The position numbers and the translations under genes were made by a program. DNA of 59,932 bases from NCBI GenBank assembly GCA_934408725.1, contig CAKRVB010000015.1, positions 1 to 59,932 of the forward strand, in the 5' to 3' direction. This DNA comes from an uncultured Marvinbryantia sp. Lineage in GTDB: Bacteria; Bacillota; Clostridia; Lachnospirales; Lachnospiraceae. Under the pieces are notes generated by a model that saw nothing but the letters and a program-made list of their open reading frames with translations, had not been told where the DNA came from and made no database searches. Below, in pieces: positions 1 to 9,986 of the stretch (position 1 is its first letter; each line of letters opens with the position of its first letter).

Positions 1-38
1 CTTTGTGTTTCTTGCTGTCTCTGTCAGACAGCTTCATT

Positions 39-67
39 ATATTATCACCCGTTCCAGCATTTGTCAA
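39..67 (-). promoter_or_regulatory. Leftward sigma-A promoter leaving the window
   Basis: Reading the minus strand, TTGACA (62-67), a 17-bp spacer and TAATAT (39-44) form a near-consensus housekeeping promoter pointing off the left edge. The transcript would begin near a small hairpin (GCTGTCT / AGACAGC, 14-32). The gene it serves lies outside the window. Confidence 0.65.
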
Positions 68-88
68 CAACTTTTTTTATTTTTTTAC

Positions 89-136
89 AAAATCCCCCAT
101 TCTGGAATTTCTTCTGGATTCCAGATGAGGGATTTC
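89..136 (-). terminator. Hairpin after the pfl operon
   Basis: Long imperfect inverted repeat: AAATCCC with CTGGAAT arms pairs with ATTCCAG and GGGATTT. On the minus strand it follows pflA by about 120 nt and ends in GGGATTTTG, a weak U tract. It probably ends the pflB-pflA transcript and insulates the leftward promoter at 39-67. Confidence 0.55.
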
Positions 137-259
137 AATTTATCTATCCAATCTTAACGCTTTATACATTCCAATTTCTTCATCCGTTGTACCTGATCGT
201 CTTCATCTTCCATACGATCAGCCGTCATTAAGTTGTGAATCAGCTCGCCCGTTTTCCCT

Positions 260-1054
260 TTATTTCTCCGTATTGCCAGAAGGGACGGATAAAAAACCAG
301 AAAACACCGTCCCCAACGGTATCCCCACAAGTGCTTCCGCTTCTTTCATTTCTTCTTCGGTTGGTGTCGGCACACCATCCAGCACATATGGGATCCCCAG
401 GTTTTCCCATTTTGCCCGGCCCATGGTGTGATACGGGAGGAGTTCGACTCTGGTAACGGTCTTCAAACTGTCAAGGAATGCTTTCATTTCCAGCAGTTCT
501 TCTCTGGAATCAGTCAGCCCCGGCACAACCACATGGCGGACCCACATTTCTTTTCCATGATCGGAAAGCCATCTCGCCATCTCCAGTATGGGTGCATTTT
601 CCATTCCGGTAAGCTTCTTATGCTTCTGTGGATTCATTTCTTTTAAGTCCAGCAAAATCAAATCAGTGACTTCCATCAGCCGCTCAAAGCCTTTCACAGG
701 AAGTCTGGCTGAGCCGAAGATACTGCCCGCTGTATCCAGTGCTGTGTGCACCTTTTTTTCTTTGGCCAGGGTGAACAGTTCTGTCACAAATTCCCACTGC
801 AGAAGTGGTTCTCCTCCGCTGACGGTGATACCGCCATGAGCCTGGCCTTTTTTCTTCCAGTAATTCTTATACCGGTATGCCTGCCGGAACAGCTCCTCTG
901 CACTCCACCAGCTGCCGTCCTCTGTCGTCCAGGTCTCTGGATTGTGGCAGTACTGACAGCGCATGGGACAGCCCTGAAGAAAGATCACATAACGTACTCC
1001 CGGTCCATCCACCAGACCGAAGCTTTCTAATGAATGTACCTTTCCTCTTGTCAT
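260..1054 (-). CDS. pflA: Pyruvate formate-lyase activating enzyme
   Basis: A 264-residue radical-SAM enzyme that installs the glycyl radical on pyruvate formate-lyase under anaerobic conditions, using S-adenosylmethionine and a [4Fe-4S] cluster. The cluster motif is C29-x3-C33-x2-C36 (GCPMRCQYCHNP), followed by the SAM-binding stretch TVSGGEPLLQ near residue 80. Length is typical for PflA. It starts 2 nt after the stop of pflB on the same strand, so enzyme and activase are made from one transcript. The start ATG directly precedes TRGKVHS. Family assignment is from sequence; the partner is inferred from adjacency. Confidence 0.95.
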   Translation of the reverse strand: MTRGKVHSLESFGLVDGPGVRYVIFLQGCPMRCQYCHNPETWTTEDGSWWSAEELFRQAYRYKNYWKKKGQAHGGITVSGGEPLLQWEFVTELFTLAKEKKVHTALDTAGSIFGSARLPVKGFERLMEVTDLILLDLKEMNPQKHKKLTGMENAPILEMARWLSDHGKEMWVRHVVVPGLTDSREELLEMKAFLDSLKTVTRVELLPYHTMGRAKWENLGIPYVLDGVPTPTEEEMKEAEALVGIPLGTVFSGFLSVPSGNTEK

Positions 1055-1056
1055 GA

Positions 1057-3321
1057 TTACACTCTGGTATGGCAGGTTCTTGCCAGAACATCCATCTGCT
1101 GTTCTCTTGTCAGGTCAATGAATTTCACAGCATAGCCTGATACACGGATGGTGAAGTTGGCATATTCTTCTTTTTCCGGATGTTCCATGGCATCGATCAG
1201 CTTTTCTCTGCCAAATACATTCACATTCAGATGATGTGCGCCCTGATCGAAGTAACCGTCCATGATCTGTACCAGATTATCGATCCGCTCCTGTTCACTA
1301 TGGCCCAATGCATCCGGGTTCATGGTCTGTGTATTGGAGATACCGTCCAGTGCCCATTCATACGGAAGCTTTGCAACAGAATTCAGCGAAGCAAGCAGAC
1401 CATTCTGTTCTGCACCATAGGACGGATTAGCTCCCGGTGCCAGCGGTTCTCCTGCTTTTCTGCCATCTGGCATACTGCCGGTTGCTTTTCCATATACCAC
1501 ATTGGAAGTAATGGTCAGAATCGATGTGGTCGGTTCTGAATCCCGGTAGGTATGCTGCTTTTTCAGCTTATCCAGGAAGGTCTTTAACAGCCATACTGCA
1601 ATGTCGTCAGCCCGGTCATCATCGTTTCCATAACGTGGGAAATCTCCTTCTGTCTCATAGTCCACTACCAGACCAGACTCATCACGGATGGTCTTTACCT
1701 TTGCATATTTGATAGCACTCAGGGAATCTACCACATGGGAAAATCCGGCAATACCAGTTGCAAAGGTTCTTCTTACATCCGTATCAATCAAAGCCATCTC
1801 TGCTGCTTCGTAGTAATATTTGTCATGCATATACTGAATCAGGTTCAGAGTATTGACATAAAGCTCTGCCAGCCAGTCCATCATCTGATCATATTTTCGA
1901 ATCACTTCGTCATAATCCAGATATTCCGATGTAATCGGCTTATAGTCCGGTCCTACCTGTTCTCTGGACTTCAGATCAATACCGCCATTGATGGCATAAA
2001 GCAGGCACTTGGCCAGGTTCGCTCTTGCTCCGAAGAACTGCATTTCTTTTCCGGTCTGTGTCGCAGACACACAGCAGCAGATGGAATAATCATCCCCCCA
2101 TATCGGCTTCATCACATCGTCATTCTCATACTGAATGGAACTGGTACGGATGGAAATATCAGCCGCATAGTCCTTGAAATGCTCTGGCAGGGAAGAGGAA
2201 TACAGTACGGTCAGGTTTGGTTCCGGTGACGGCCCCATATTTTCCAGAGTATGCAGGAAACGGAAATCATTTTTCGTTACCATAGAACGTCCATCCATGC
2301 CCATGCCGCCCACTTCCAGAGTTGCCCATACCGGATCTCCGGAGAACAGCTGATTATAAGAAGGAATTCGTGCAAATTTCACCATACGAAATTTCATAAC
2401 CAGATGATCAATCAATTCCTGTGCTTCTGTCTCTGTCAGTGTGCCATTTTCCAAATCTCGTTCAATATAGATATCCAGGAACGTAGAGATTCTTCCCACG
2501 CTCATCGCTGCACCATTCTGTGTCTTAATCGCTGCCAGGTAGCCAAAATACAGCCACTGTACTGCTTCTTTTGCATTCTTTGCCGGCTGGGAAATATCAT
2601 ATCCATAAGCAGCTGCCATTTCTTTCATCTCGCCCAGTGCCTGATACTGTCTGGAGATCTCTTCTCTTTGGCGGATGATATCATCGGTCATGGTTCCATT
2701 TCCGCAGTTGACAAAGTCTTCTTTCTTCTTTTCCATCAGGAAATCTATGCCGTACAAAGCCACACGACGGTAGTCACCTACGATACGGCCTCTTCCATAA
2801 GTATCTGGCAGGCCGGTGATGATCTTGTTGTGGCGGGCTTTCTTCATCTCCGGTGTATAAGCATCAAATACCCCCTGATTGTGGGTTCTGCAGTATTTTG
2901 TAAAAATCTCATGAAACTGCGAATCTGGTTCGTATCCGTTGGTAGTGCAGGCCTGTTCTGCCATCTTGATCCCGCCAAATGGCATAAACGCCCGCTTCAG
3001 AGGCTTGTCTGTCTGAAGTCCGACCACCTGCTCCAGCTCTTTTAATTCTTCGCTGATATACCCCGGCTTGTGGGCGGTAATCCCGGATACAATATGGGTA
3101 TCCATATCCAGGACACCACCTTTGGCCCGTTCTTCTTTCTGGAGCTCAGAAAGTCTGCCCCAGAGTTTATTGGTTGCTTCTGTTGGATCTGCCAGGAAGG
3201 ATTGATCTCCTTCGTATGGCTGATAGTTTTTCTGTATGAAATCACGGGTGTTGATCTCTTCTTTCCAGATACGGCCCTCAAAGCCGTCCCATTGTGTAAA
3301 TTCTTTCATGCTGCTATCCAT
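1057..3321 (-). CDS. pflB: Formate C-acetyltransferase (pyruvate formate-lyase)
   Basis: A 754-residue glycyl-radical enzyme converting pyruvate and CoA to acetyl-CoA and formate, the main anaerobic pyruvate branch. The active-site cysteines lie in ICCCVSAT near residues 414-416, and the radical glycine is in RVSGYAVKF near residue 729, 25 residues from the C-terminus, as in PflB. Length matches the family. It is first in a two-gene operon with pflA. The upstream region is long and holds the palindrome GTTAG-N6-CTAAC (3455-3470), also found before eno, plus a second inverted repeat CTCTAAT / ATTAGAG (3413-3435). Confidence 0.97.
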   Translation of the reverse strand: MDSSMKEFTQWDGFEGRIWKEEINTRDFIQKNYQPYEGDQSFLADPTEATNKLWGRLSELQKEERAKGGVLDMDTHIVSGITAHKPGYISEELKELEQVVGLQTDKPLKRAFMPFGGIKMAEQACTTNGYEPDSQFHEIFTKYCRTHNQGVFDAYTPEMKKARHNKIITGLPDTYGRGRIVGDYRRVALYGIDFLMEKKKEDFVNCGNGTMTDDIIRQREEISRQYQALGEMKEMAAAYGYDISQPAKNAKEAVQWLYFGYLAAIKTQNGAAMSVGRISTFLDIYIERDLENGTLTETEAQELIDHLVMKFRMVKFARIPSYNQLFSGDPVWATLEVGGMGMDGRSMVTKNDFRFLHTLENMGPSPEPNLTVLYSSSLPEHFKDYAADISIRTSSIQYENDDVMKPIWGDDYSICCCVSATQTGKEMQFFGARANLAKCLLYAINGGIDLKSREQVGPDYKPITSEYLDYDEVIRKYDQMMDWLAELYVNTLNLIQYMHDKYYYEAAEMALIDTDVRRTFATGIAGFSHVVDSLSAIKYAKVKTIRDESGLVVDYETEGDFPRYGNDDDRADDIAVWLLKTFLDKLKKQHTYRDSEPTTSILTITSNVVYGKATGSMPDGRKAGEPLAPGANPSYGAEQNGLLASLNSVAKLPYEWALDGISNTQTMNPDALGHSEQERIDNLVQIMDGYFDQGAHHLNVNVFGREKLIDAMEHPEKEEYANFTIRVSGYAVKFIDLTREQQMDVLARTCHTRV

Positions 3322-3454
3322 CCTTTCTCATTTACCTAATGCTACATTTCCCTGTCTAGGTGATGTCACCTGGGCAGATCATGCCATCACATCATTTGAT
3401 CTTTAGTATTTCCTCTAATCATATTATTATTAGAGTTTTAAAAGGCTTTCCGCA

Positions 3455-3470
3455 GTTAGTATTGTCTAAC
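3455..3470. promoter_or_regulatory. Palindromic operator candidate upstream of pflB
   Basis: GTTAGTATTGTCTAAC is a GTTAG-N6-CTAAC palindrome about 135 bp upstream of pflB, just downstream of an A/T-rich stretch (TATATT on the minus strand) that could be a -10 box. The same 5-6-5 arrangement occurs twice before eno and, with one mismatch, in the ZIP transporter promoter. The regulator is unknown. Confidence 0.5.
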
Positions 3471-3531
3471 CTTTCTACACGAATATACCATAACTGTTTT
3501 CTATTTTCTACATCAATTTCTTATGTTTTTC

Positions 3532-3575
3532 GAAAAAAACAAGGACAGTGAAATTCGATTCCACCGCCCTGTCCT
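3532..3575 (-). terminator. Terminator of eno
   Basis: On the minus strand, AGGACAG and CTGTCCT form a stem followed by TGTTTTTTT. It lies about 40 nt after the eno stop codon, with the arrangement of an intrinsic terminator. Confidence 0.7.
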
Positions 3576-3615
3576 ATGCTGTCATGTTCGATTTTTCATC
3601 CGCTGTCTGACCATT

Positions 3616-4932
<1,317 letters not shown>

Positions 4933-4937
4933 TTATT

Positions 4938-4990
4938 GTTAGTCTTTTCTAACCAGTTGTTAGTATATACTAACTTAAATTTTCTTGCAA
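4938..4990 (-). promoter_or_regulatory. eno promoter with two phased palindromes
   Basis: Minus-strand promoter TTGCAA (4985-4990), 17-bp spacer, TATACT (4962-4967). A perfect palindrome GTTAGTATATACTAAC (4959-4974) covers the -10 box, and a second, GTTAGTCTTTTCTAAC (4938-4953), lies over the transcript start. Their centres are 21 bp apart, two helical turns, so two dimers could sit on the same DNA face. The geometry suggests repression, but the regulator cannot be named. Confidence 0.65.
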
Positions 4991-5094
4991 CAGTTTTATG
5001 AATTTTATCTTTTCAAATTTGACATTTTTCTATTCATGAAGTAAACTAGATTTAATTATTTTTATAAAGATTTTATATTTTGTGCGGAGAAAAT

Positions 5095-5529
5095 ATGATG
5101 TGGAAAAATGAGGTATATCGTCAGCTGCGCAGTCAGCATTTGTTTGAAAATGAAGCTCATCAATCACGTTTTAAAGAATTACTGGACTGTTATTCCCAGG
5201 CAGGTTTTTTCACCCCAGGCCTATGCAAGTGTATGTATCTTTCCTGTTGGGACGAGGAGCACTTTGTTATCATGCTGGATATGTTGAATCAGTTAAAGTT
5301 GAAAGATCATATGACGCTTTCTGATATGAACGAGAACGGAAAGCTGATGGCCGACGAAATGCCGGACGATGATTATGAGGCTACGATCATGCAGTTATCC
5401 TGTGATTTTCTTTCCGGTACGCCTTTTGATCAAACCAGCCTGCCAGAAAATTTTGATCCAAAAGGTCGCCACATTATCGAACAGGCTCTGAAGGCCTCTG
5501 CTGTGATTGACAGCATTCCAAGATCGTAA
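5095..5529 (+). CDS. Acidic hypothetical protein, first gene of zinc-ribbon operon
   Basis: A soluble protein of 144 residues with no signal peptide, membrane segment or motif that I recognise. It is acidic in its middle (DMNENG, DEMPDDDYE) and has scattered Cys and Phe. I chose ATG 5095, five nt after GCGGAG; ATG 5098 is an alternative, and an upstream in-frame TTG has no ribosome site. It leads a run of four plus-strand genes: the next starts 17 nt downstream and the last three overlap by 4 nt. This suggests it is co-expressed with the zinc-ribbon membrane proteins and may be their soluble partner. Function unknown. Confidence 0.7.
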   Translation: MMWKNEVYRQLRSQHLFENEAHQSRFKELLDCYSQAGFFTPGLCKCMYLSCWDEEHFVIMLDMLNQLKLKDHMTLSDMNENGKLMADEMPDDDYEATIMQLSCDFLSGTPFDQTSLPENFDPKGRHIIEQALKASAVIDSIPRS

Positions 5530-5546
5530 TCCATCAGGAGGTTCTT

Positions 5547-6350
5547 ATGTATTGCAAGAACTGTGGGGCAAAACTTTCCAGGAAAGATACCGCCTGCCCT
5601 TATTGCGGTTACACCAGCCCGGAGAAGGACGAGGCCGTCTATATGGAACATCTAAATGATCTGCTTGAAAAAACAAAAGATCTTGCAGATGTCCCTGCCA
5701 GAGAATATAAATCCGAAATAAAACAGCAAAGCCGCCGTGCACTGAAGATTTTTCTGATTGTGGCGGCTGTTTTTCTGATTCCTGCCGGCCTTTTTTCTTT
5801 GTACCGACTTTATGATTCTTATCGATCTCATCAGGAATATCTGGAAGAAACCCGGTTTGAGAAAAAATATTTTCCACAGCTAAACGAGTTATACCAGAAT
5901 GGTTCTCTTCAGGAATCTTACGAACTGATGATTTCTCTTTCCGATAAAAGGGGATATGGTGCCATTTTCCACTGGAAGCATTATCCATTCTTGTCTTTTT
6001 ACGGTGATCATCTTCTTTTGCAGGAAGTCCAAAAAGATCTGGATACCGGTCAGTCCCTGACAGAATCCGATCTGTGCGTTGCCTTTTACCATGCGATGGC
6101 TATGACTCGTGAAGCGCCATCTTCCAGAGATTATCGCAATTTTTCCGAGAAAGAGAAGTCCGACTTTCTGATCTGGCAAACAGAGTGTAACGATTTTTTA
6201 CAGGCGGTGTTTGATTTATCTTCCGGTGAAGCGGATACCCTGTATCCTTCCCTTTGCGATTACAACGCACTGATGTATTCTGAATGCAAAAAATATGTCC
6301 ACTCCGTTTTTACAGATGTCATAACAAACACTGATGGAGGAATCTTATGA
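5547..6350 (+). CDS. Zinc-ribbon protein with one membrane segment
   Basis: A 267-residue protein with an N-terminal zinc ribbon (CKNCGAKL...CPYCGYTS, residues 3-22), a charged linker, one transmembrane helix (about 70-90, ALKIFLIVAAVFLIPAGLF) and a C-terminal domain of unknown fold, probably outside the membrane. The arrangement, ribbon inside and domain outside, is seen in many Firmicute zinc-ribbon membrane proteins of unknown role. The ribosome site AGGAGG lies 7 nt before ATG. Its stop overlaps the next gene by 4 nt, suggesting translational coupling. No enzyme motif is visible. Confidence 0.8.
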   Translation: MYCKNCGAKLSRKDTACPYCGYTSPEKDEAVYMEHLNDLLEKTKDLADVPAREYKSEIKQQSRRALKIFLIVAAVFLIPAGLFSLYRLYDSYRSHQEYLEETRFEKKYFPQLNELYQNGSLQESYELMISLSDKRGYGAIFHWKHYPFLSFYGDHLLLQEVQKDLDTGQSLTESDLCVAFYHAMAMTREAPSSRDYRNFSEKEKSDFLIWQTECNDFLQAVFDLSSGEADTLYPSLCDYNALMYSECKKYVHSVFTDVITNTDGGIL

Positions 6351-7093
6351 AATGTCCACATTGTGGTTCTCCTATTCGTCTGGAAGATAAGTATTGCAGC
6401 TATTGCGGACTCCCAAACGATCTGGCCACCCAGCACCAGAAGGATATGAACCGTTATCAGAAAAAATTTAATCAGACACGTTCTGAAGTTCTGAACAGTA
6501 CCAGAAAAGCAAAGAAAAACCTGGCTTCTTTTCTTGTTCTTGCTGTCATGATGCTGCTCATCATCGCCTCTTACCGGTTCGAAGACATATCCTGGCGTCT
6601 GGGACGTTACCTGACGACCCGGCAGATTCAATCTCACAAGGCAGAACACCTTGCTGCTCTGGAAACTATCATTGCCGACCAGGCTCCTCTTCGGTTTACG
6701 GATTACTACGACCGTTATTCTCTGTACCTGTCCGATGACTTTGATTCCTATTATGCAGTGAAGGCTATTTCTTCCTCTTTTGAGAATGTGTTCCAGTACG
6801 TCTCGGATCGGCTGAGTAACCCGGAAACTTATGACAAAGATTCCGAATCCCGCAGACTTCGTACGCTCGCCAGTGATCTGAATGATATCTTTCAGATCGA
6901 AGATGCTTACACTTATCATCAGGAGCTCTATTTTTCCGAAGAAAATCTGGAATACATTCATGCTGTTCAGGATGATGCCCGTGCTATTCTGATCGCTTAT
7001 CTTGGTCTTACCGAAGAAGAAGCAGACACCTATGCCAATCTTTCTTCTTCCCGTCAATATGACTTGCTGGAAAGGAGTGTGTCAGCCTCATGA
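6347..7093 (+). CDS. Second zinc-ribbon membrane protein
   Basis: A 248-residue protein with the same plan as its upstream neighbour: zinc ribbon CPHCGSPI...CSYCGLPN (residues 3-24), a basic linker, one transmembrane helix near residues 58-75 (LASFLVLAVMMLLIIAS) and a helical C-terminal domain of about 165 residues. Outside the ribbon the two proteins show no clear identity by eye, so they may be diverged paralogues or convergent in layout. Start and stop overlap both neighbours by 4 nt, so stoichiometric production is likely. Function unknown. Confidence 0.8.
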   Translation: MKCPHCGSPIRLEDKYCSYCGLPNDLATQHQKDMNRYQKKFNQTRSEVLNSTRKAKKNLASFLVLAVMMLLIIASYRFEDISWRLGRYLTTRQIQSHKAEHLAALETIIADQAPLRFTDYYDRYSLYLSDDFDSYYAVKAISSSFENVFQYVSDRLSNPETYDKDSESRRLRTLASDLNDIFQIEDAYTYHQELYFSEENLEYIHAVQDDARAILIAYLGLTEEEADTYANLSSSRQYDLLERSVSAS

Positions 7094-7503
7094 AACGAAT
7101 CAAAGCCAAAAAGAAGTTTTCTTTTTTCACACTGGCGGTGTTGCTTCTTTCTCTGGTGCTCGTCAGTCGCGCAGCCTCCTGTGTCGAAGATCTTCGATAT
7201 AGTTTTTTCTACCATACCAGCTATTCTGCTCAGGATTACCAGTATGCCTTGCAATATAAGGAATATCCTTATCTGAACCGTATCTGCCGCAGAGATACCA
7301 GTTCCAGTTCTGATCCCTTTATTCAGGCCTGTCATGGCATCTCAGATTACTATGAGGCAGCGATTCTTTATCACGCATATGACAAGGCAAAAAATAACGC
7401 TGCAGCTCAATCTGAACTGCAGCGTATGAAGACCTGCGAAGCTTCTTATCCCGACTACGAAGAGTACTTCCGGGATATTGACCAGCTTTTTACTTCTTAC
7501 TGA
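7090..7503 (+). CDS. Small membrane-anchored protein of the zinc-ribbon operon
   Basis: A 137-residue protein with a basic N-terminus (MKRIKAKKKFS) and one hydrophobic helix (about 11-30, FFTLAVLLLSLVLVS) acting as uncleaved signal or anchor, then a Tyr-rich exported domain of about 105 residues. It has no zinc ribbon, unlike the two genes before it. ATG overlaps the previous stop (ATGA). The last 7 nt overlap the end of the convergent gene at 7497, so there is no room for a dedicated terminator between them. Function unknown; the operon context suggests a membrane complex. Confidence 0.75.
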   Translation: MKRIKAKKKFSFFTLAVLLLSLVLVSRAASCVEDLRYSFFYHTSYSAQDYQYALQYKEYPYLNRICRRDTSSSSDPFIQACHGISDYYEAAILYHAYDKAKNNAAAQSELQRMKTCEASYPDYEEYFRDIDQLFTSY

Positions 7504-8483
7504 TTCTCATTCTCCAGTCTCTCATAGAGATTGGAGATTTTTGTTTCTGACGATGCAATGACATACCCCTTCGGAGCCCAGATCACATCCTTTTTCAGAC
7601 ACAAACTCACTTGATACCGATATTCACCAGGTTCCGCAGGACACTGAAATGGGATATCCACAAATTTACTGGTTCCTGCCGGTACGTCTGTGCACAACTC
7701 ATTTTCTGAGCATTTTTTGCCGGAACTGTCCAGGATCTCATAGTGAATGTTATACTCCGACGCATTAACAAATGTACTACGATTTTCAATCAATACACCT
7801 GTCTGTATCACCTGAAGTTGAAAATCTGGGTTCTTCTCATTTTCCCGATTCAGATCCAATCTGGCACGCAGCCACCCTGCATCTGCATCCCGTCCGTCTT
7901 CCAGCAAATAAATCCCATATTCCCTGCACCATCTCTCCAGCTGGGAACTTCTTTTATCTGAGTTTATCAAAAGTGTGTTCTTATAAGTCTGTTTCATTAT
8001 CCGAAGAAACTGCTGTACTTCCGATGCCTTTTTCCCCTCCGGCAGCGCAGCCGCACGAAAATCCACCTCTTTTCCATTGATACAGGTCTGTCCCCCCACG
8101 ATCTTCCAATCACAAAAAGCCAACGACTCTGTTCTGCGATCATGACTGAAATTCTCTCCTTCCAGAATCTCAAGAATAAGTTGATAACAGTAAGGATCTT
8201 CTGCATTCCAGAGCTTCGGCTGTTCTACTCTCATGCAGAAAGAGATTTCATTCTCCAGGGGAAGTGGAAAAATCCGATCTTTTTCCTTCCCCTCCGCATC
8301 CATAACGCAGGCGCATAGCACAGGCTCTGTGTAAGCTTCCGGTCTGGTCAGATACAATCCGGTTTGATTTTCCAAAGCCTGCTTTTCCATACCATCAATC
8401 CAGGTGGTCACTTCCACATTTCCCGTACAAGTCAGTTCATCCCATGTCACTTTTGTTGCAATCTTATCTATTCTGTATTTCAT
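7497..8483 (-). CDS. GH2 beta-galactosidase-like protein lacking the catalytic barrel
   Basis: About 328 residues. The first ~115 resemble a glycoside hydrolase family 2 immunoglobulin-like domain (PKLWNAEDPYCYQL). Residues ~125-190 resemble the start of the GH2 TIM barrel (INGKEVDFR, RWCREYGIYLLEDG). The sequence then jumps to a domain-4-like sandwich (VNASEYNIHYEILDSSG, WAPKGYVIASSETKI). The barrel part that carries the acid/base and nucleophile glutamates is absent, yet the frame is open throughout. A full GH2 beta-galactosidase is about 1000 residues. It may be a non-catalytic carbohydrate-binding protein or a decaying gene. Start ATG 8483 follows AGGTGAAT; GTG 8489 is possible. Confidence 0.6.
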   Translation of the reverse strand: MKYRIDKIATKVTWDELTCTGNVEVTTWIDGMEKQALENQTGLYLTRPEAYTEPVLCACVMDAEGKEKDRIFPLPLENEISFCMRVEQPKLWNAEDPYCYQLILEILEGENFSHDRRTESLAFCDWKIVGGQTCINGKEVDFRAAALPEGKKASEVQQFLRIMKQTYKNTLLINSDKRSSQLERWCREYGIYLLEDGRDADAGWLRARLDLNRENEKNPDFQLQVIQTGVLIENRSTFVNASEYNIHYEILDSSGKKCSENELCTDVPAGTSKFVDIPFQCPAEPGEYRYQVSLCLKKDVIWAPKGYVIASSETKISNLYERLENENQ

Positions 8484-8494
8484 ATTCACCTGTC

Positions 8495-8525
8495 AAAAAA
8501 ATCCCCGGCAGTACCGGGGATTTTC
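8495..8525 (-). terminator. Terminator of infC-rpmI-rplT
   Basis: ATCCCCGG and CCGGGGAT form a perfect stem with loop CAGTA, followed on the minus strand by seven T. It lies 28 nt after the rplT stop and directly before the GH2-like gene. Confidence 0.9.
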
Positions 8526-8552
8526 TATTTCTTCTATGATTCTTTACTATAA

Positions 8553-8909
8553 TTATGCAAGCTTGCTCTTTGCAAGTTCTGCCAGTGTTGCGAATCCTTC
8601 TGCATCATTAACAGCCATATCAGCCAGAACTTTTCTGTTCAGTTCTACACCTGCAAGCTTCAGACCATACATAAATTTGCTGTAGGACAGTCCATTGATT
8701 CTTGCTGCTGCATTGATACGAGCGATCCACAGCTGTCTGAACTGACGTTTTTTCTGCTTACGTCCTGCATATGCGCTGGTAAGTGCACGCATTACAGACT
8801 GTTTTGCGATCTTATACTGTTTGGAACGGGCTCCTCTGTAACCTTTCGCCAGTTTTAATACTCTGTTATGTTTCTTTTTAGCGTTCATTCCGCCTTTAAC
8901 TCTTGCCAT
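8553..8909 (-). CDS. rplT: 50S ribosomal protein L20
   Basis: A 118-residue, strongly basic protein that binds 23S rRNA early in large-subunit assembly. [16 protein letters not shown] and the [11 protein letters not shown] and [10 protein letters not shown] segments are diagnostic. It is third in infC-rpmI-rplT. In Bacillus-type operons L20 also represses its own operon by binding the leader RNA, and such a leader is visible at 9731-9880. Ribosome site GAGGAGG precedes the start. Complete and normal length. Confidence 0.98.
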   Translation of the reverse strand: MARVKGGMNAKKKHNRVLKLAKGYRGARSKQYKIAKQSVMRALTSAYAGRKQKKRQFRQLWIARINAAARINGLSYSKFMYGLKLAGVELNRKVLADMAVNDAEGFATLAELAKSKLA

Positions 8910-8935
8910 GTCTTATATTCCTCCTCAAACTCTTC

Positions 8936-9133
8936 TTATAAATACGGTAAAATCTTCTTCATGTTCTTGAAGTTTGTAGCATCTGTCATAGTTGCTTTTC
9001 TAAGATTTCTCTTTCTCTTAGTGGACTTCTTTGTTAAGATATGGCTCTTATAAGCTTTATTTCTTTTTAATTTACCTGTACCTGTTTTTTTGAAACGTTT
9101 TGCAGCTGCTCTGCTTGTTTTAATTTTTGGCAT
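8936..9133 (-). CDS. rpmI: 50S ribosomal protein L35
   Basis: A 65-residue basic ribosomal protein of the large subunit ([20 protein letters not shown], then the KRKRNLRKA region). It lies between infC (53 nt away) and rplT (26 nt away), the usual order. Ribosome site AAGGAGGAAT precedes ATG. Complete. Confidence 0.98.
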   Translation of the reverse strand: MPKIKTSRAAAKRFKKTGTGKLKRNKAYKSHILTKKSTKRKRNLRKATMTDATNFKNMKKILPYL

Positions 9134-9186
9134 TGTGAATTCCTCCTTAAATAAATGGTTATTTTACCTGTTCGTCAGTCCGATGT

Positions 9187-9693
9187 CTAACGTTTTTCAG
9201 TTAAAAACATTGTCATGCTTCTGCCCTCAACCTTTGGAGCTTTATCGATCTGAGCAATATCCTCCAGCTCTTTGGCAAAATCATCAAGAATGTGCTTGCT
9301 GGCCTGCATATGAGCCATCTCACGACCACGGAAACGTAAGGTAACTTTTACCTTGTTGCCCTTCGTCAGGAACTTTCTGGCTGCTGAGATCTTTGTATTT
9401 AAATCATTCACATCAATGTTTGGAGAAAGACGCACTTCTTTTACTTCAATGGTCTTCTGCTTCTTCTTTGCTTCTTTTTCCTTGCGAAGCATTTCATAAC
9501 GATACTTTCCATAATCAATAATCTTGCATACCGGTGGCTTTGCCTGCGGTGCAACCTTAACCAGGTCAAGATCCGCTTCTTTTGCAAGCTTCAACGCATC
9601 TCTGGAAGACATAATCCCCAGCTGTTCTCCATGTTCCCCGATCAGACGGATCTCTTTATCTCTGATCTGCTCATTAATCATTAAATCGCTAAT
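9187..9693 (-). CDS. infC: Translation initiation factor IF-3, AUU start
   Basis: A 168-residue IF-3, which binds the 30S subunit, prevents premature 50S joining and checks start-codon identity. The N-domain has MINEQIRDKEIRLIGEHGEQ, the linker is Lys-rich (RKEKEAKKKQK), and the C-domain has VTLRFRGREMAH. I place the start at ATT 9691-9693: GGAGG lies 9 nt upstream, and the N-terminus ISDLMINEQIRD matches the family. A longer frame to an ATG at 9774 would run through the attenuator. AUU is the classic discriminated start that lets IF-3 limit its own synthesis. Confidence 0.93.
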   Translation of the reverse strand: MSDLMINEQIRDKEIRLIGEHGEQLGIMSSRDALKLAKEADLDLVKVAPQAKPPVCKIIDYGKYRYEMLRKEKEAKKKQKTIEVKEVRLSPNIDVNDLNTKISAARKFLTKGNKVKVTLRFRGREMAHMQASKHILDDFAKELEDIAQIDKAPKVEGRSMTMFLTEKR

Positions 9694-9730
9694 TGTAGTA
9701 CACCTCCATACATTGTGGCTGCAGCACCCT

Positions 9731-9880
9731 TTATCCACACATGAAAAAAAAGTGGATAAATACATCCACTCCATAACATACTTATAGCTTACCTTCTAAT
9801 GCTATAAATCATATGAACCGACAGTCATATCCTTTCATGCTGCGGTGAGAGTGGATCCTCTGCTTTGATTTCTTTCATAC
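9731..9880 (-). promoter_or_regulatory. L20-type leader with terminator/antiterminator
   Basis: Minus-strand leader of infC. AGTGGAT (9764-9770) pairs with ATCCACT (9751-9757) and is followed by a run of T (9744-9750), an intrinsic terminator. The downstream segment GTGGATAA (9731-9738) can pair instead with TTATCCAC (9752-9759), which breaks the terminator. Upstream, GAGGATCCACTCTCACC (9844-9860) resembles the conserved part of Firmicute L20 leaders. In Bacillus, L20 binding promotes premature termination. Mechanism here is inferred from the family. Confidence 0.8.
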
Positions 9881-9886
9881 TTTGAC

Positions 9887-9915
9887 ATCATACCATGTGT
9901 TTTTCTGGTTGTCAA
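9887..9915 (-). promoter_or_regulatory. infC operon promoter
   Basis: TTGACA (9910-9915), 17-bp spacer, TATGAT (9887-9892) on the minus strand. Transcription from here would start near 9880 and include the whole L20-type leader. Confidence 0.8.
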
Positions 9916-9986
9916 CAGATTTTTGTATTTTTTATGTAACAGTCCAGCCATTCGGTTGGATAAATACAGATGGCTGAACTGTTGTT

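Noticed and set aside
4938..4974. eno palindromes as classical Rex sites
   Set aside because: Clostridial Rex sites have 4-nt spacing between TTGTTAA half-sites; here the spacing is 6 and the inner bases differ, so the regulator is left open.
9694..9774. Longer infC start at ATG 9774
   Set aside because: It would translate through the attenuator hairpins, has no ribosome site at that ATG, and adds a non-conserved N-terminus. ATT 9691-9693 has the ribosome site.
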